Source of the DNA: Synechococcales cyanobacterium 340R_concoct_173_sub
GTDB taxonomy: Bacteria; Cyanobacteriota; Cyanobacteriia; Leptolyngbyales; Leptolyngbyaceae
Direction of reading: 5' to 3'
DNA length: 30,966 nt
NCBI GenBank assembly: GCA_025354065.1
Contig: JANXNM010000025.1
Coordinates: 1-30,966 of the forward strand
Shown here: positions 17,095 through 24,453 of the stretch, piece after piece
Position numbering within the stretch: position 1 is the stretch's first letter
Layout: each line of letters starts with the position of its first letter
Position numbers and translations under genes: made by a program
Notes under the pieces: model-generated
The model's database searches: none
The model's input: only the letters and a program-made list of their open reading frames with translations
What the model was told of the DNA's origin: nothing

Positions 17095-18396
17095 ATGACC
17101 ACAACCCTCAACTCGACCGCTTCATTTACCTTGGCTTTTGAAGCGCTTAAGTGCAAAGAGTGCGGCGCAGAGTATGAAGCAAAGGCCATTCACGTTTGTG
17201 AAGAGTGTTTTGGTCCGTTGGAAGTGAAGTACAACTACGAAATTCTGAAGCAAACGGTCAGCCGTGAGACCATTGAAGCTGGACCCAATTCCATTTGGCG
17301 CTACCGTGCATTTCTTCCGGTCGCTACTGATAATTACATTGATGTCGGAACTGGCATGACCCCGCTGATCGAAGCCAAACGATTGGGCCGTCGCCTCGGG
17401 TTGAAAAAGCTTTACATCAAAAATGATGCCGTCAACATGCCCACCCTAAGCTTCAAGGATCGGGTCGTATCGGTTGCCTTGTCTCGCGCTCGTGAATTGG
17501 GCTTTACAACTGTTGCCTGCGCAAGTACTGGAAACTTGGCGAACTCCACTGCCGCGATCGCAGCCCATGCAGGGTTGGATTGCTGTGTGTTCATTCCATC
17601 TGATTTGGAAGCTGGAAAAGTCATGGGGACTTTGATTTACAACCCAACCTTGATTTCGGTCAATGGTAACTATGACCAAGTAAACCGTCTTTGTTCTGAG
17701 GTGGCCAACACACACGGCTGGGGATTTGTAAATATCAATCTTCGTCCTTATTACTCCGAAGGGTCCAAGACTCTAGGGTTTGAGGTGGCTGAACAATTGG
17801 GCTGGAAACTTCCAGATCACATCGTTGCACCGTTGGCATCGGGTTCTTTGTTTACTAAAATTTATAAAGGTTTCCGTGAGTTTGTGGAAGTGGGCCTCGT
17901 TGAAGACAAAGCGGTGCGTTTCAGCGGTGCCCAAGCGGAAGGTTGTTCTCCCATTGCCCAAGCATTCCGCGAAGGTCGTGACTTTATTTCCCCTGTTAAG
18001 CCAGACACCATTGCGAAATCAATCGCGATCGGAAACCCGGCGGATGGCGTGTATGCCCTTGAACTAGCACGCAAAACTAATGGAAACATTGAATCGGTCA
18101 ACGATGTTGAAATCATTGCGGGCATGAAGCTTTTGGCAGAAACCGAAGGCATCTTCACCGAAACTGCTGGCGGAACAACAATCGCAACGCTGCAAAAATT
18201 GGTGGAAGCGGGCAAAATCAATCCTGATGAAGTTACGGTGGTGTATATCACTGGAAATGGATTGAAAACGCTAGAAGCAGTTAAAGGCGAGTTGTCCGAA
18301 CCGTTCACAATTGATCCTAAATTGGATGAATTTGAGCGTGCATTAGAGCGGTCCCGCACGCTTGAGCGTCTGGAATGGCAGCAGGCAATGGTTTAA
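17095..18396 (+). CDS. thrC: Threonine synthase
   Basis: PLP enzyme of fold type II that converts O-phosphohomoserine and water to threonine and phosphate. The 433-aa protein has an N-terminal zinc-ribbon-like motif (C20, C23, C35, C38), the Schiff-base lysine K121 in SFKDR, the ASTGNLANS phosphate loop and the late glycine-rich AGGTT/TGNGLKT elements. It starts at an ATG with AGGAG ten bases upstream. It is flanked by a MoaD gene upstream and a CysO-like carrier gene 144 bp downstream, so it could also take part in thiocarboxylate-dependent sulfur transfer; that is inference. Confidence 0.95.
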   Translation: MTTTLNSTASFTLAFEALKCKECGAEYEAKAIHVCEECFGPLEVKYNYEILKQTVSRETIEAGPNSIWRYRAFLPVATDNYIDVGTGMTPLIEAKRLGRRLGLKKLYIKNDAVNMPTLSFKDRVVSVALSRARELGFTTVACASTGNLANSTAAIAAHAGLDCCVFIPSDLEAGKVMGTLIYNPTLISVNGNYDQVNRLCSEVANTHGWGFVNINLRPYYSEGSKTLGFEVAEQLGWKLPDHIVAPLASGSLFTKIYKGFREFVEVGLVEDKAVRFSGAQAEGCSPIAQAFREGRDFISPVKPDTIAKSIAIGNPADGVYALELARKTNGNIESVNDVEIIAGMKLLAETEGIFTETAGGTTIATLQKLVEAGKINPDEVTVVYITGNGLKTLEAVKGELSEPFTIDPKLDEFERALERSRTLERLEWQQAMV

Positions 18397-18419
18397 TTTT
18401 TACGGCCTAATATTTGAGG

Positions 18420-18483
18420 CGACGATCGTTATAGCCATCATCATGAATTGATAATCTTTGATTGATAAGATTCTCGATCGTCG
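18420..18483. repeat. Nested inverted repeats between thrC and the carrier gene
   Basis: Outer arms CGACGATCG (18420-18428) and CGATCGTCG (18475-18483) are perfectly complementary and contain the HIP1 core. Inside, AATCTT (18453-18458) pairs with AAGATT (18467-18472). The element could form a structured RNA in the thrC-carrier transcript. Confidence 0.5.
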
Positions 18484-18540
18484 TCTTAAAAGCACCTTCA
18501 ATTTAATTGGTTACGGTTCAATTCATTTCCCCCTTGATTC

Positions 18541-18816
18541 ATGTCTATTAAAGTTCTCATTCCTACTCCACTCCAAAAGTTCGTCGGCGACAAGTCTGCC
18601 CTCGAATGTGATGCTACGACGATTTCTAATCTGGTTGAAGTTTTAGAAGTTCAGCATCCCGGTATTAAGGCACGGCTTTGTGATGACAGCGGAAAACTCC
18701 GTCGCTTTGTGAATTTTTACCTAAATAGTGAAGATATTCGATTTATGGAAAATGAAGCAACCGAGTTGTCCGATGGCGATGAAGTCAGCATTGTCCCGGC
18801 GATCGCAGGCGGCTGA
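18541..18816 (+). CDS. CysO/MoaD/ThiS-like sulfur carrier
   Basis: A 91-aa ubiquitin-like protein ending AIAGG. The pattern ([35 protein letters not shown]) resembles mycobacterial CysO, whose C-terminal thiocarboxylate donates sulfur to O-phosphoserine through CysM. Here the neighbour is threonine synthase rather than a cysteine synthase, and no Mec-type JAB protease or E1-like activator is in the window. It starts at an ATG 144 bp after thrC and is probably cotranscribed; a terminator hairpin follows at 18936-18971. CysO-like membership is from remembered sequence pattern; the acceptor is unknown. Confidence 0.85.
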   Translation: MSIKVLIPTPLQKFVGDKSALECDATTISNLVEVLEVQHPGIKARLCDDSGKLRRFVNFYLNSEDIRFMENEATELSDGDEVSIVPAIAGG

Positions 18817-18935
18817 TGATAGAAGTCATTAAGCGTTTAGATTTTTAAAAGGTTACCTGAGTCATGTCCCGATCGTCTTTTCAAGTGGGATTCGGACCTG
18901 TCAATCAGACCCTATAAGTTTCACTGTATTGATAC

Positions 18936-18971
18936 GGCTAAGAGGGTCATGCTTCTTAGCCAATTTTTTTT
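18936..18971 (+). terminator. Intrinsic terminator of the thrC-carrier unit
   Basis: A perfect 8-bp stem, GGCTAAGA with TCTTAGCC, a 10-nt loop, then AATTTTTTTT. It lies about 120 bp after the carrier stop codon, in plus-strand orientation. Confidence 0.7.
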
Positions 18972-19048
18972 ACCTGTTTAGAAATGAAGACTGATACCAG
19001 ACTGAAGAAAATTTGCCGCTCGGTCAGGGATGGCGATTGATTGTTCTA

Positions 19049-19234
19049 CTACTTGTTAGGCCATTCCTCACCGTGACTATACCGAAAGCCCCCGGTCCGC
19101 TTATTCTTGGGAATCACCTTACGGACCATACGATCGATAACAACTTGCTAGTCATCTGAGATCTCGATTTGTAATTCACACAGATTACCGTGGGTTGATA
19201 TTCAAAATCTCGTGATAAGCTCCTGTAAGCTCAT
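19049..19234 (-). pseudogene. Decayed gene fragment
   Basis: The minus strand reads like a broken coding region. An ATG at 19234 starts MSLQELIT; a neighbouring frame continues EILNINPR; then GNLCELQIEISDD ends in TAG; the same frame continues QVVIDRMVRKVIPKNK and GGFRYSHGEEWPNK to a TAG at 19049-19051. The pieces look protein-like but need a frameshift and loss of one internal stop. I do not recognise the family. It lies directly beside the restriction-modification genes. Confidence 0.35.
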
Positions 19235-19250
19235 TTGTTCTTTTTTCACG

Positions 19251-20189
19251 ATGGCTAACATACCTCATCCAGTTCAATATCAGGGCAGCAAGCGAAACCT
19301 CGCAGCATATATTCTTAAGTTTCTGCCTAGCCGAGTAGAGAGGTTGATAGAACCTTTCGCTGGAACTGCGGCAATTAGCATCGCTGCTGCTGCCGAACAA
19401 CGTGCTCAAAACTTCTGGTTAAACGATTTGAATAATCCGCTTATCGAATTGTTTAAGCTCATTATAGAGAATCCAGGTGATATGGCAGATGCCTATGCAG
19501 ATATATGGAGCGAACAGCATTCTGATTCGATAGGTCATTATTTTGAAGTCAGAAAAAAATTTAATAAAACAAACGATCCAAAACTATTTCTATATTTGCT
19601 AGCACGATGTGTAAAAGGGGCTGTTCGGTATAATTCTGGAGGTTTATTTAATCAAAGTCCCGATAAAAGGAGAAAAGGAACACAACCCGCAACAATGAGA
19701 AAAAATATAGAAGGGGTGTCCAGCCTTCTAAAAGGCAAATGCCAATTTACGTCGCTGGATTATAAACAATTACTAACCAAAGTCCAAAATTATGATTTCG
19801 TTTATATGGATCCCCCTTATCAAGGAGTGTGTGGGGGTAAAGATTCAAGATATTTCTCTGGAATTGATTTTGAAGAATTCGTTTTAGCCCTTGAACACCT
19901 AAATGAAAGAGGAATAGCATTTGCAATTAGTTATGATGGCAGGCTGGGCAACAAAACCTTTGGCAGAGCATTACCCGAAAGCTTAGGACTCAAGAGAATT
20001 GAAATCGAAGCTGGACGGTCTTCGCAATCAACCCTACTAGGTAGAACGGAAACAACTATAGAGTCTTTGTACTTGTCGCCAGATTTAATAAGCCGACAAT
20101 TTGCAAACCTGACAAGCTATATTAACAACGCACCAAAGCAACTGACTCTTCTAGAAAAGCATGGACACTTATCAACAGCTACCCAATGA
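19251..20189 (+). CDS. D12-class DNA adenine N6-methyltransferase
   Basis: A 312-aa Dam-like (D12) enzyme that transfers a methyl group from S-adenosylmethionine to adenine in a specific DNA site. Seen: VQYQGSKRNL at the start (motif X), EPFAG at 34-38 (motif I, SAM binding) and the catalytic DPPY at 187-190 (motif IV). The ATG at 19251 is preferred because motif X follows at once; a GTG at 19212 would add 13 residues. The gene overlaps the HNH endonuclease gene by 29 bp. Base composition is more AT-rich than neighbours and CGATCG is absent, suggesting transfer. Recognition site not predictable by eye. It appears intact. Confidence 0.93.
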   Translation: MANIPHPVQYQGSKRNLAAYILKFLPSRVERLIEPFAGTAAISIAAAAEQRAQNFWLNDLNNPLIELFKLIIENPGDMADAYADIWSEQHSDSIGHYFEVRKKFNKTNDPKLFLYLLARCVKGAVRYNSGGLFNQSPDKRRKGTQPATMRKNIEGVSSLLKGKCQFTSLDYKQLLTKVQNYDFVYMDPPYQGVCGGKDSRYFSGIDFEEFVLALEHLNERGIAFAISYDGRLGNKTFGRALPESLGLKRIEIEAGRSSQSTLLGRTETTIESLYLSPDLISRQFANLTSYINNAPKQLTLLEKHGHLSTATQ

Positions 20190-20895
20190 CTTTGTGCAAC
20201 TCTGTCAGTCGGTGACAGCAAAAAGACCAAAAGCCGTTATCGACCATATTTTACAATACGGTTTTATTACAACTGAAGATTTAAAGGAAACCTATGGCTA
20301 TAACCATCCTCCAAGAGCTGCTAGAGACGTTCGGGAGAATGGTATTCCACTAGAAACCTTTCGAGTAACAGGAAGCGACGGAAGAAAGATAGCTGCTTAC
20401 AGATTCGGAGATGTCAGCAAAGCTAGGTTTTCTAGATTCTCTGGTAGAACAGGCTTGTCAAAACAGATTAAAGATGAATTGATTAGGCAATATGGTTGTA
20501 AATGCTTTATTTATTTGGAAGAAGTTAGCGAACGCGAATTGTAAATAGATCATCGCGTCCCGTTTGAAGTTGATGGTGAATCAGATTTAGAGCCAGAAAA
20601 CTTTATGTTGCTCTGCGGTTCTGCTAATAGAGCAAAATCTTGGTCATGTGAGCGTTGCGACAATTGGATTGGTGTTAAAGATAAGTCTATTTGCTTATCA
20701 TGCTACTGGGCATATCCAGAAAACTATGCCCATATTGCGATGCGTCAAGTTAGGAGAGTAGATCTTTTGTGGGAAGGAGATGATGTAGAAATCTATGAAA
20801 AATTAAAGCTAAGAGCGATCGATTTAGAAAAAAAAAACCCTGCGTTTGTTAAAGAAATTATTGAACGAGAAATAGGGAGCAGTGGTAATGGCTAA
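20161..20895 (+). pseudogene. HNH restriction endonuclease interrupted by in-frame stop
   Basis: One reading frame of 244 codons plus stop encodes a likely type II restriction endonuclease partner of the overlapping methyltransferase. The N-terminal part has a winged-helix-like region (ITTEDLKETYGYNHPPRAAR). The C-terminal part has IDHRVPFEVDGES, ENFMLLCGSANRAKSW and cysteine pairs (CERC, CLSC), an HNH/zinc-knuckle nuclease core. A TAA at 20542-20544 lies immediately before IDHRV, exactly in the HNH motif; one C-to-T change from CAA would restore an uninterrupted protein. The product is then a 127-aa fragment without the catalytic core. A methionine after the stop could restart only a partial domain. 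Sequencing error remains possible. Confidence 0.85.
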
Positions 20896-20962
20896 CAATG
20901 CGTCGGAGCGAACATACTCAAAACGTTGGCGATAACTCAAAAATTCCTTCTGCCGCTCAACT

Positions 20963-21871
20963 TCACCCTTCACGATACTGTGGATATACCGGAAGCCGCG
21001 CCTCCAAACTCCATCCCGCTGGATTCAAAATCTGCCTTAATTTTTCTGCCGTTGGATGGGGATAGTCGGGATTGACTTCATCGATCGGACTAATTCCACC
21101 CAAATCTCGCGCCCCTGCGTTTAAACAATCCAGCAACACGTCAGGTAACGCAATTAGATTGGGAGGGACTTGAATGGTGATAGAACTTGGCAAAATGCGT
21201 CGAGCCAAGCTCACAACATCTGGTAATCGCTGTAAATCAAATCCCGTTGCATTCAATACTTCTTGACCACCAGGACTATAGGGCTGAAGAATACATTCTT
21301 GCAAATGCCCATACTGTAAATGAACATTCGCAATAATTTCTAGACTTTCGATCCAATCTGATGATGTCTCTCCCAATCCTAAAAGAATACCCGTAGTAAA
21401 TGGAATGTTCAATTGTCCGGCTTGTTGCAGTTGGTTCAATCGATAATAGGGGTCTTTGCTTGGGGAATGACGGTGAACGCTCTCTAATAAGCGGGGTGTA
21501 AATTGCTCCAACATTAACCCCATTGAAACATTCACTTCTTTCAACTGTGTCATTTCATCAAAGGCTAGCGGTCCCACATTGGTATGAGGCAAAAAACCCA
21601 AGGATAGTGCGAGTCTGCATAGTTCAATAATATGATTCACCCAATCCGATCGCATTGCGCTGTTTGGATGAACTTCACCACTCAAAATCAAAATCTCACA
21701 AACTTCAGGCGGTAACGATCGCAAGGTTTGTTCAGCCTCGACCAAACTCATCCAACCCGATGTCCCGATGTCATGACGAAAGTTGCAATAGGTGCAACGA
21801 TTGAAGCATTCATAGGTGGGAACGAGAGTATGGGCAGGACTATAGGTGATAATTCGGTTAGGATTAGTCAA
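20963..21871 (-). CDS. cofG: Radical SAM enzyme CofG (F0 synthase subunit)
   Basis: With CofH it builds 7,8-didemethyl-8-hydroxy-5-deazariboflavin (F0), the antenna chromophore of cyanobacterial photolyases. The 302-aa protein has the radical SAM cluster motif CFNRCTYC (C22, C26, C29), then LILSGEVHP, GILLGLGET, ILQPYSPG and the family signature DLGGISPIDEVNPDYPHP. It ends PVYPQYREG, somewhat earlier than I would expect for CofG, and the stop lies 67 bp from the restriction-modification island. No cofH is in the window. The catalytic part is complete, so it is probably functional. Confidence 0.93.
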   Translation of the reverse strand: MTNPNRIITYSPAHTLVPTYECFNRCTYCNFRHDIGTSGWMSLVEAEQTLRSLPPEVCEILILSGEVHPNSAMRSDWVNHIIELCRLALSLGFLPHTNVGPLAFDEMTQLKEVNVSMGLMLEQFTPRLLESVHRHSPSKDPYYRLNQLQQAGQLNIPFTTGILLGLGETSSDWIESLEIIANVHLQYGHLQECILQPYSPGGQEVLNATGFDLQRLPDVVSLARRILPSSITIQVPPNLIALPDVLLDCLNAGARDLGGISPIDEVNPDYPHPTAEKLRQILNPAGWSLEARLPVYPQYREG

Positions 21872-21910
21872 AAAATGTCTAAATAATTGGCTAAAAACTC
21901 GACAAAAAAC

Positions 21911-22363
21911 TTACTTGTGAGTGTATTTGATTAGTCGTTCAATTAACCGATCGCGTGTTTTACGAGACAACGTGTTGATTGCAGAGCGATCGGCATCCAT
22001 CGGGTTCACCGCAAGAATATCTTGGCTGGGATAGGTCGCTAAATCCATAGTGTCATTTGCACCGAGATAATCCGCCATCGTCAGCTTCCAGTCTAATCGC
22101 AACGCCACTGGACGACCTTTAACGTAGGCATGATATCGAATCATTCGACTAATTAAAGTATTGTTAGAATCGACTTTATTGATTCTCCGGTTAAAGTATC
22201 CATTCTCTAGAGGAACCTCTGGAAGTTCAACATAAATTTTTTGAGCAATGTCACCTGTCCGAACCACTTGAGCCGTGACAGTTGTTGCGCTTGTTGTTGA
22301 ACTTATTACAGCGAAGACTAAAACGATCGCTAGGGTGAGAAAACGAAAATAGCGACGATACAT
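21911..22363 (-). CDS. Conserved secreted protein of unknown function
   Basis: A 150-aa protein with a signal peptide: MYRRYFRF, a hydrophobic core of about 16 residues, then SATTVTAQ near residue 25-32, so periplasmic or thylakoid-lumen location is likely. The mature part contains RTGDIAQKIYVELPEVP, LISRMIRYHAYVKGRP and LRLDWKLTMADYLGAND. This pattern recurs in cyanobacterial hypothetical proteins as I recall them. No catalytic motif. It lies downstream of rpoZ on the same strand, separated by a palindromic repeat at 22404-22437. Confidence 0.78.
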   Translation of the reverse strand: MYRRYFRFLTLAIVLVFAVISSTTSATTVTAQVVRTGDIAQKIYVELPEVPLENGYFNRRINKVDSNNTLISRMIRYHAYVKGRPVALRLDWKLTMADYLGANDTMDLATYPSQDILAVNPMDADRSAINTLSRKTRDRLIERLIKYTHK

Positions 22364-22403
22364 GGCGGTAAAAATAAAAAAATAAGACTTTTCATCCCAT
22401 CCG

Positions 22404-22437
22404 GCCTCCCCCTTATTAAGGGGGATTGAGGGGGATC
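22404..22437. repeat. Palindromic GC-rich repeat, probable rpoZ terminator
   Basis: TCCCCCTT (22407-22414) and AAGGGGGA (22418-22425) form a near-perfect palindrome, followed by a second GGGGGAT copy at 22430. This resembles the dispersed CCCCCTTAA-type repeats common in cyanobacterial intergenic regions. Reading on the minus strand, T-rich sequence follows (complement of 22369-22382), so it may terminate rpoZ. Confidence 0.6.
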
Positions 22438-22446
22438 GACCGATCG

Positions 22447-22713
22447 CTATTCGCCAATAATTTCAGGCTGGGTCATTTCATCAGACATCTCAATAATGGC
22501 ACGCATGACGGGTTTGACCATAGGGTCATCAATGCCATCAAACTCTTCAAACCGACGACGCTTTGCGCGGTTGGCCACTTGAACAGTGATGCGATAACGG
22601 TTGGAAGCCGCATTGATCAGTTCATCGGCACGACGCATGAGCATCTCGCTGTCCATCGTAGATCGACGGGTCATAGAACCGGGAGACTTGGAAGCAGATT
22701 TACGGAGAGTCAT
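22447..22713 (-). CDS. rpoZ: RNA polymerase omega subunit
   Basis: Small subunit that stabilises the beta-prime subunit in RNA polymerase; in cyanobacteria it also affects sigma-factor recruitment. The 88-aa protein has the hallmark [23 protein letters not shown]... pattern (seen at residues 31-53) and ends [16 protein letters not shown], typical of cyanobacterial omega. It is divergent from the SGNH hydrolase gene, with 131 bp between. Confidence 0.92.
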   Translation of the reverse strand: MTLRKSASKSPGSMTRRSTMDSEMLMRRADELINAASNRYRITVQVANRAKRRRFEEFDGIDDPMVKPVMRAIIEMSDEMTQPEIIGE

Positions 22714-22844
22714 AAGCAGAACAAAGATTAGCTTTTAGGATTACGTTGCTGTTGTAAGCATCACTCTTCTATTATCGCAGACAGTCTCCAGAACCGACCA
22801 ATTTCTCAAAATATCGATTTTTCTAAATTGCCGATTTAACCCCC

Positions 22845-23564
22845 ATGCAACATCTCCACCCACCGTTCCTACCGACGTTAAATGCTCAGTCACCGCTTTT
22901 ACGATCGATTCACCCCAAGCAAGCGACCACCCGGTGGATCGTTTTGGGCGATAGTTTGGTCTATGGCTTTGGGGATGATGTGGGCGGCGGCTGGGTCGAG
23001 CGGTTGCGCCGTGGCTGGATGACACCAGAACGATCGCAGCAGGTAATTTACAACTTAGGGGTGCGCGGGGATGGAGTTCGGCAAATCGAACAACGTCTGG
23101 AAACTGAATTTACGGTGCGCGGAGAATTGAGAAATCGCCATCCCGATCGCCTGATTTTGTCAGTTGGGACAAATGATTCAGCCAGGCTTGGCAAACGATC
23201 GGGTCGCAATATGCTGGAGTTCGAGCAATTCCAACTCCAAATCAAAACTGTACTCGATCGGGCCAAACGTCTCTGTCCGGTGTGGTTTGTGGGTATGGTG
23301 CCGATCGATGAACAAAAAATGCCGTTCCTAGATTGCCTCTATTCCAATCACGAGGATCAATTCCGTTACAAAGAAGCGACCCGTCTCGCTTGCAACGATC
23401 GGAATATTCCCTATTTGGATCTATTTGATCTGTGGATGGCTAGGGGAGAAACTTGGCGACGACCCTGTTTTACCAGTGATGGGCTACATCCGAATAGTTT
23501 GGGTTATATGGCGATCGGACAGGACGTGGCGGATTGGGATGAGTTGCGGGAATTAAAGCTCTAA
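22845..23564 (+). CDS. SGNH/GDSL-family hydrolase
   Basis: A 239-aa esterase/lipase-like protein. Block I is VLGDSLVYGFG with nucleophile S37; the block II glycine lies in YNLGVRGDG; block III is SVGTNDS; block V is DGLHPNSLGY with the catalytic Asp and His. No clear signal peptide, so probably cytosolic. The relatives include acyl-CoA thioesterase I and peptidoglycan or carbohydrate esterases; substrate unknown. It lies 122 bp upstream of rdgB on the same strand. Confidence 0.88.
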   Translation: MQHLHPPFLPTLNAQSPLLRSIHPKQATTRWIVLGDSLVYGFGDDVGGGWVERLRRGWMTPERSQQVIYNLGVRGDGVRQIEQRLETEFTVRGELRNRHPDRLILSVGTNDSARLGKRSGRNMLEFEQFQLQIKTVLDRAKRLCPVWFVGMVPIDEQKMPFLDCLYSNHEDQFRYKEATRLACNDRNIPYLDLFDLWMARGETWRRPCFTSDGLHPNSLGYMAIGQDVADWDELRELKL

Positions 23565-23686
23565 AAAATTACGAGCAATTAAGTTATTCAAGCGGGCCAG
23601 AATTGTGTGAGGATAAATACATAATATTACGGATTGTTAAGCAACCTTCCTGTAATGGACTTGAATTTTGGGTTTAGGAGTGGGAT

Positions 23687-24271
23687 ATGGCGGTTTTAGT
23701 ATTGGGCACGGGCAATCCAGGTAAATTGCGGGAAATGCAGCAGTATTTTGATGCGAGTTCAAACTGGACATTGGAGCTAAAACCGCCAGAAATTGACGTG
23801 GATGAGACGGGGACGACGTTTTTAGAGAATGCTTGTTTGAAGGCATCGGAGACTGCGATCGCGACGGGAAAGTGGGCGATTGCGGATGATTCGGGTTTGG
23901 CGGTTGATGCCTTGGAGGGTGCACCGGGAATTTTTAGTGCCCGTTATGGGGTGGATGATGCCGATCGGATTTCTCGACTGCTGCGGGAATTGGGCAATTC
24001 AACTAATCGATCGGCGCAGTTTGTTTGTGCGATCGCGGTGGCAAATCCTGCGGGTGAAATTGTAATTCAGAATGTGGGAATTTGTCCTGGGGAGATTTTG
24101 GGTGAAATTCAGGGCGATGGTGGGTTTGGGTATGATCCAGTGTTTTTTGTGCCTGAAGCGGGAATGACCTATGCCCAGATGCCAGATGATCTGAAGCGTC
24201 GCCTAAGTCATCGAGGGCGTGCCTTTGAAGTAGTGATGCCACAGTTGGAGGAAATTGGGAATTTAAAATAA
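23687..24271 (+). CDS. rdgB: XTP/dITP diphosphatase
   Basis: House-cleaning enzyme that hydrolyses deaminated purine triphosphates (dITP, XTP) to monophosphates, keeping them out of DNA. The 194-aa protein shows the Ham1 signature LGTGNPGKLREM at residues 5-16, FLENACLKA, ADDSGLAVDAL, GDGGFGYDPVF and LSHRGRAF. Length is normal. The ATG has TAGGAG six bases upstream. Confidence 0.95.
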   Translation: MAVLVLGTGNPGKLREMQQYFDASSNWTLELKPPEIDVDETGTTFLENACLKASETAIATGKWAIADDSGLAVDALEGAPGIFSARYGVDDADRISRLLRELGNSTNRSAQFVCAIAVANPAGEIVIQNVGICPGEILGEIQGDGGFGYDPVFFVPEAGMTYAQMPDDLKRRLSHRGRAFEVVMPQLEEIGNLK

Positions 24272-24453
24272 TAAATTAGGTTTGGGCATTGGGTTGAACT
24301 GTCCATTCAATTAATCAACGAAATTTTGCTGAGATCAAACAATGGGTTGATCAAATTCATCAAAACTTGGAGCCAATCGCTGAGACACCATAAAGCAACG
24401 ATCGGCTCTATAATCTCTATAACAAAGCTATTATCTCCTCAGCCAACCTGATC

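Larger units (their letters stand above)
18817..19250. other. Intergenic region before the methyltransferase
   Basis: About 430 bp. It holds the terminator after the sulfur-carrier gene (18936-18971) and a minus-strand gene fragment (19049-19234). The rest shows no coding signal beyond chance frames. Confidence 0.45.

Noticed and set aside
18864..18917. A 17-codon frame starting MSRSSFQVGF after the sulfur-carrier gene
   Set aside because: Too short, with no clear Shine-Dalgarno and ahead of a terminator; it could equally be chance.
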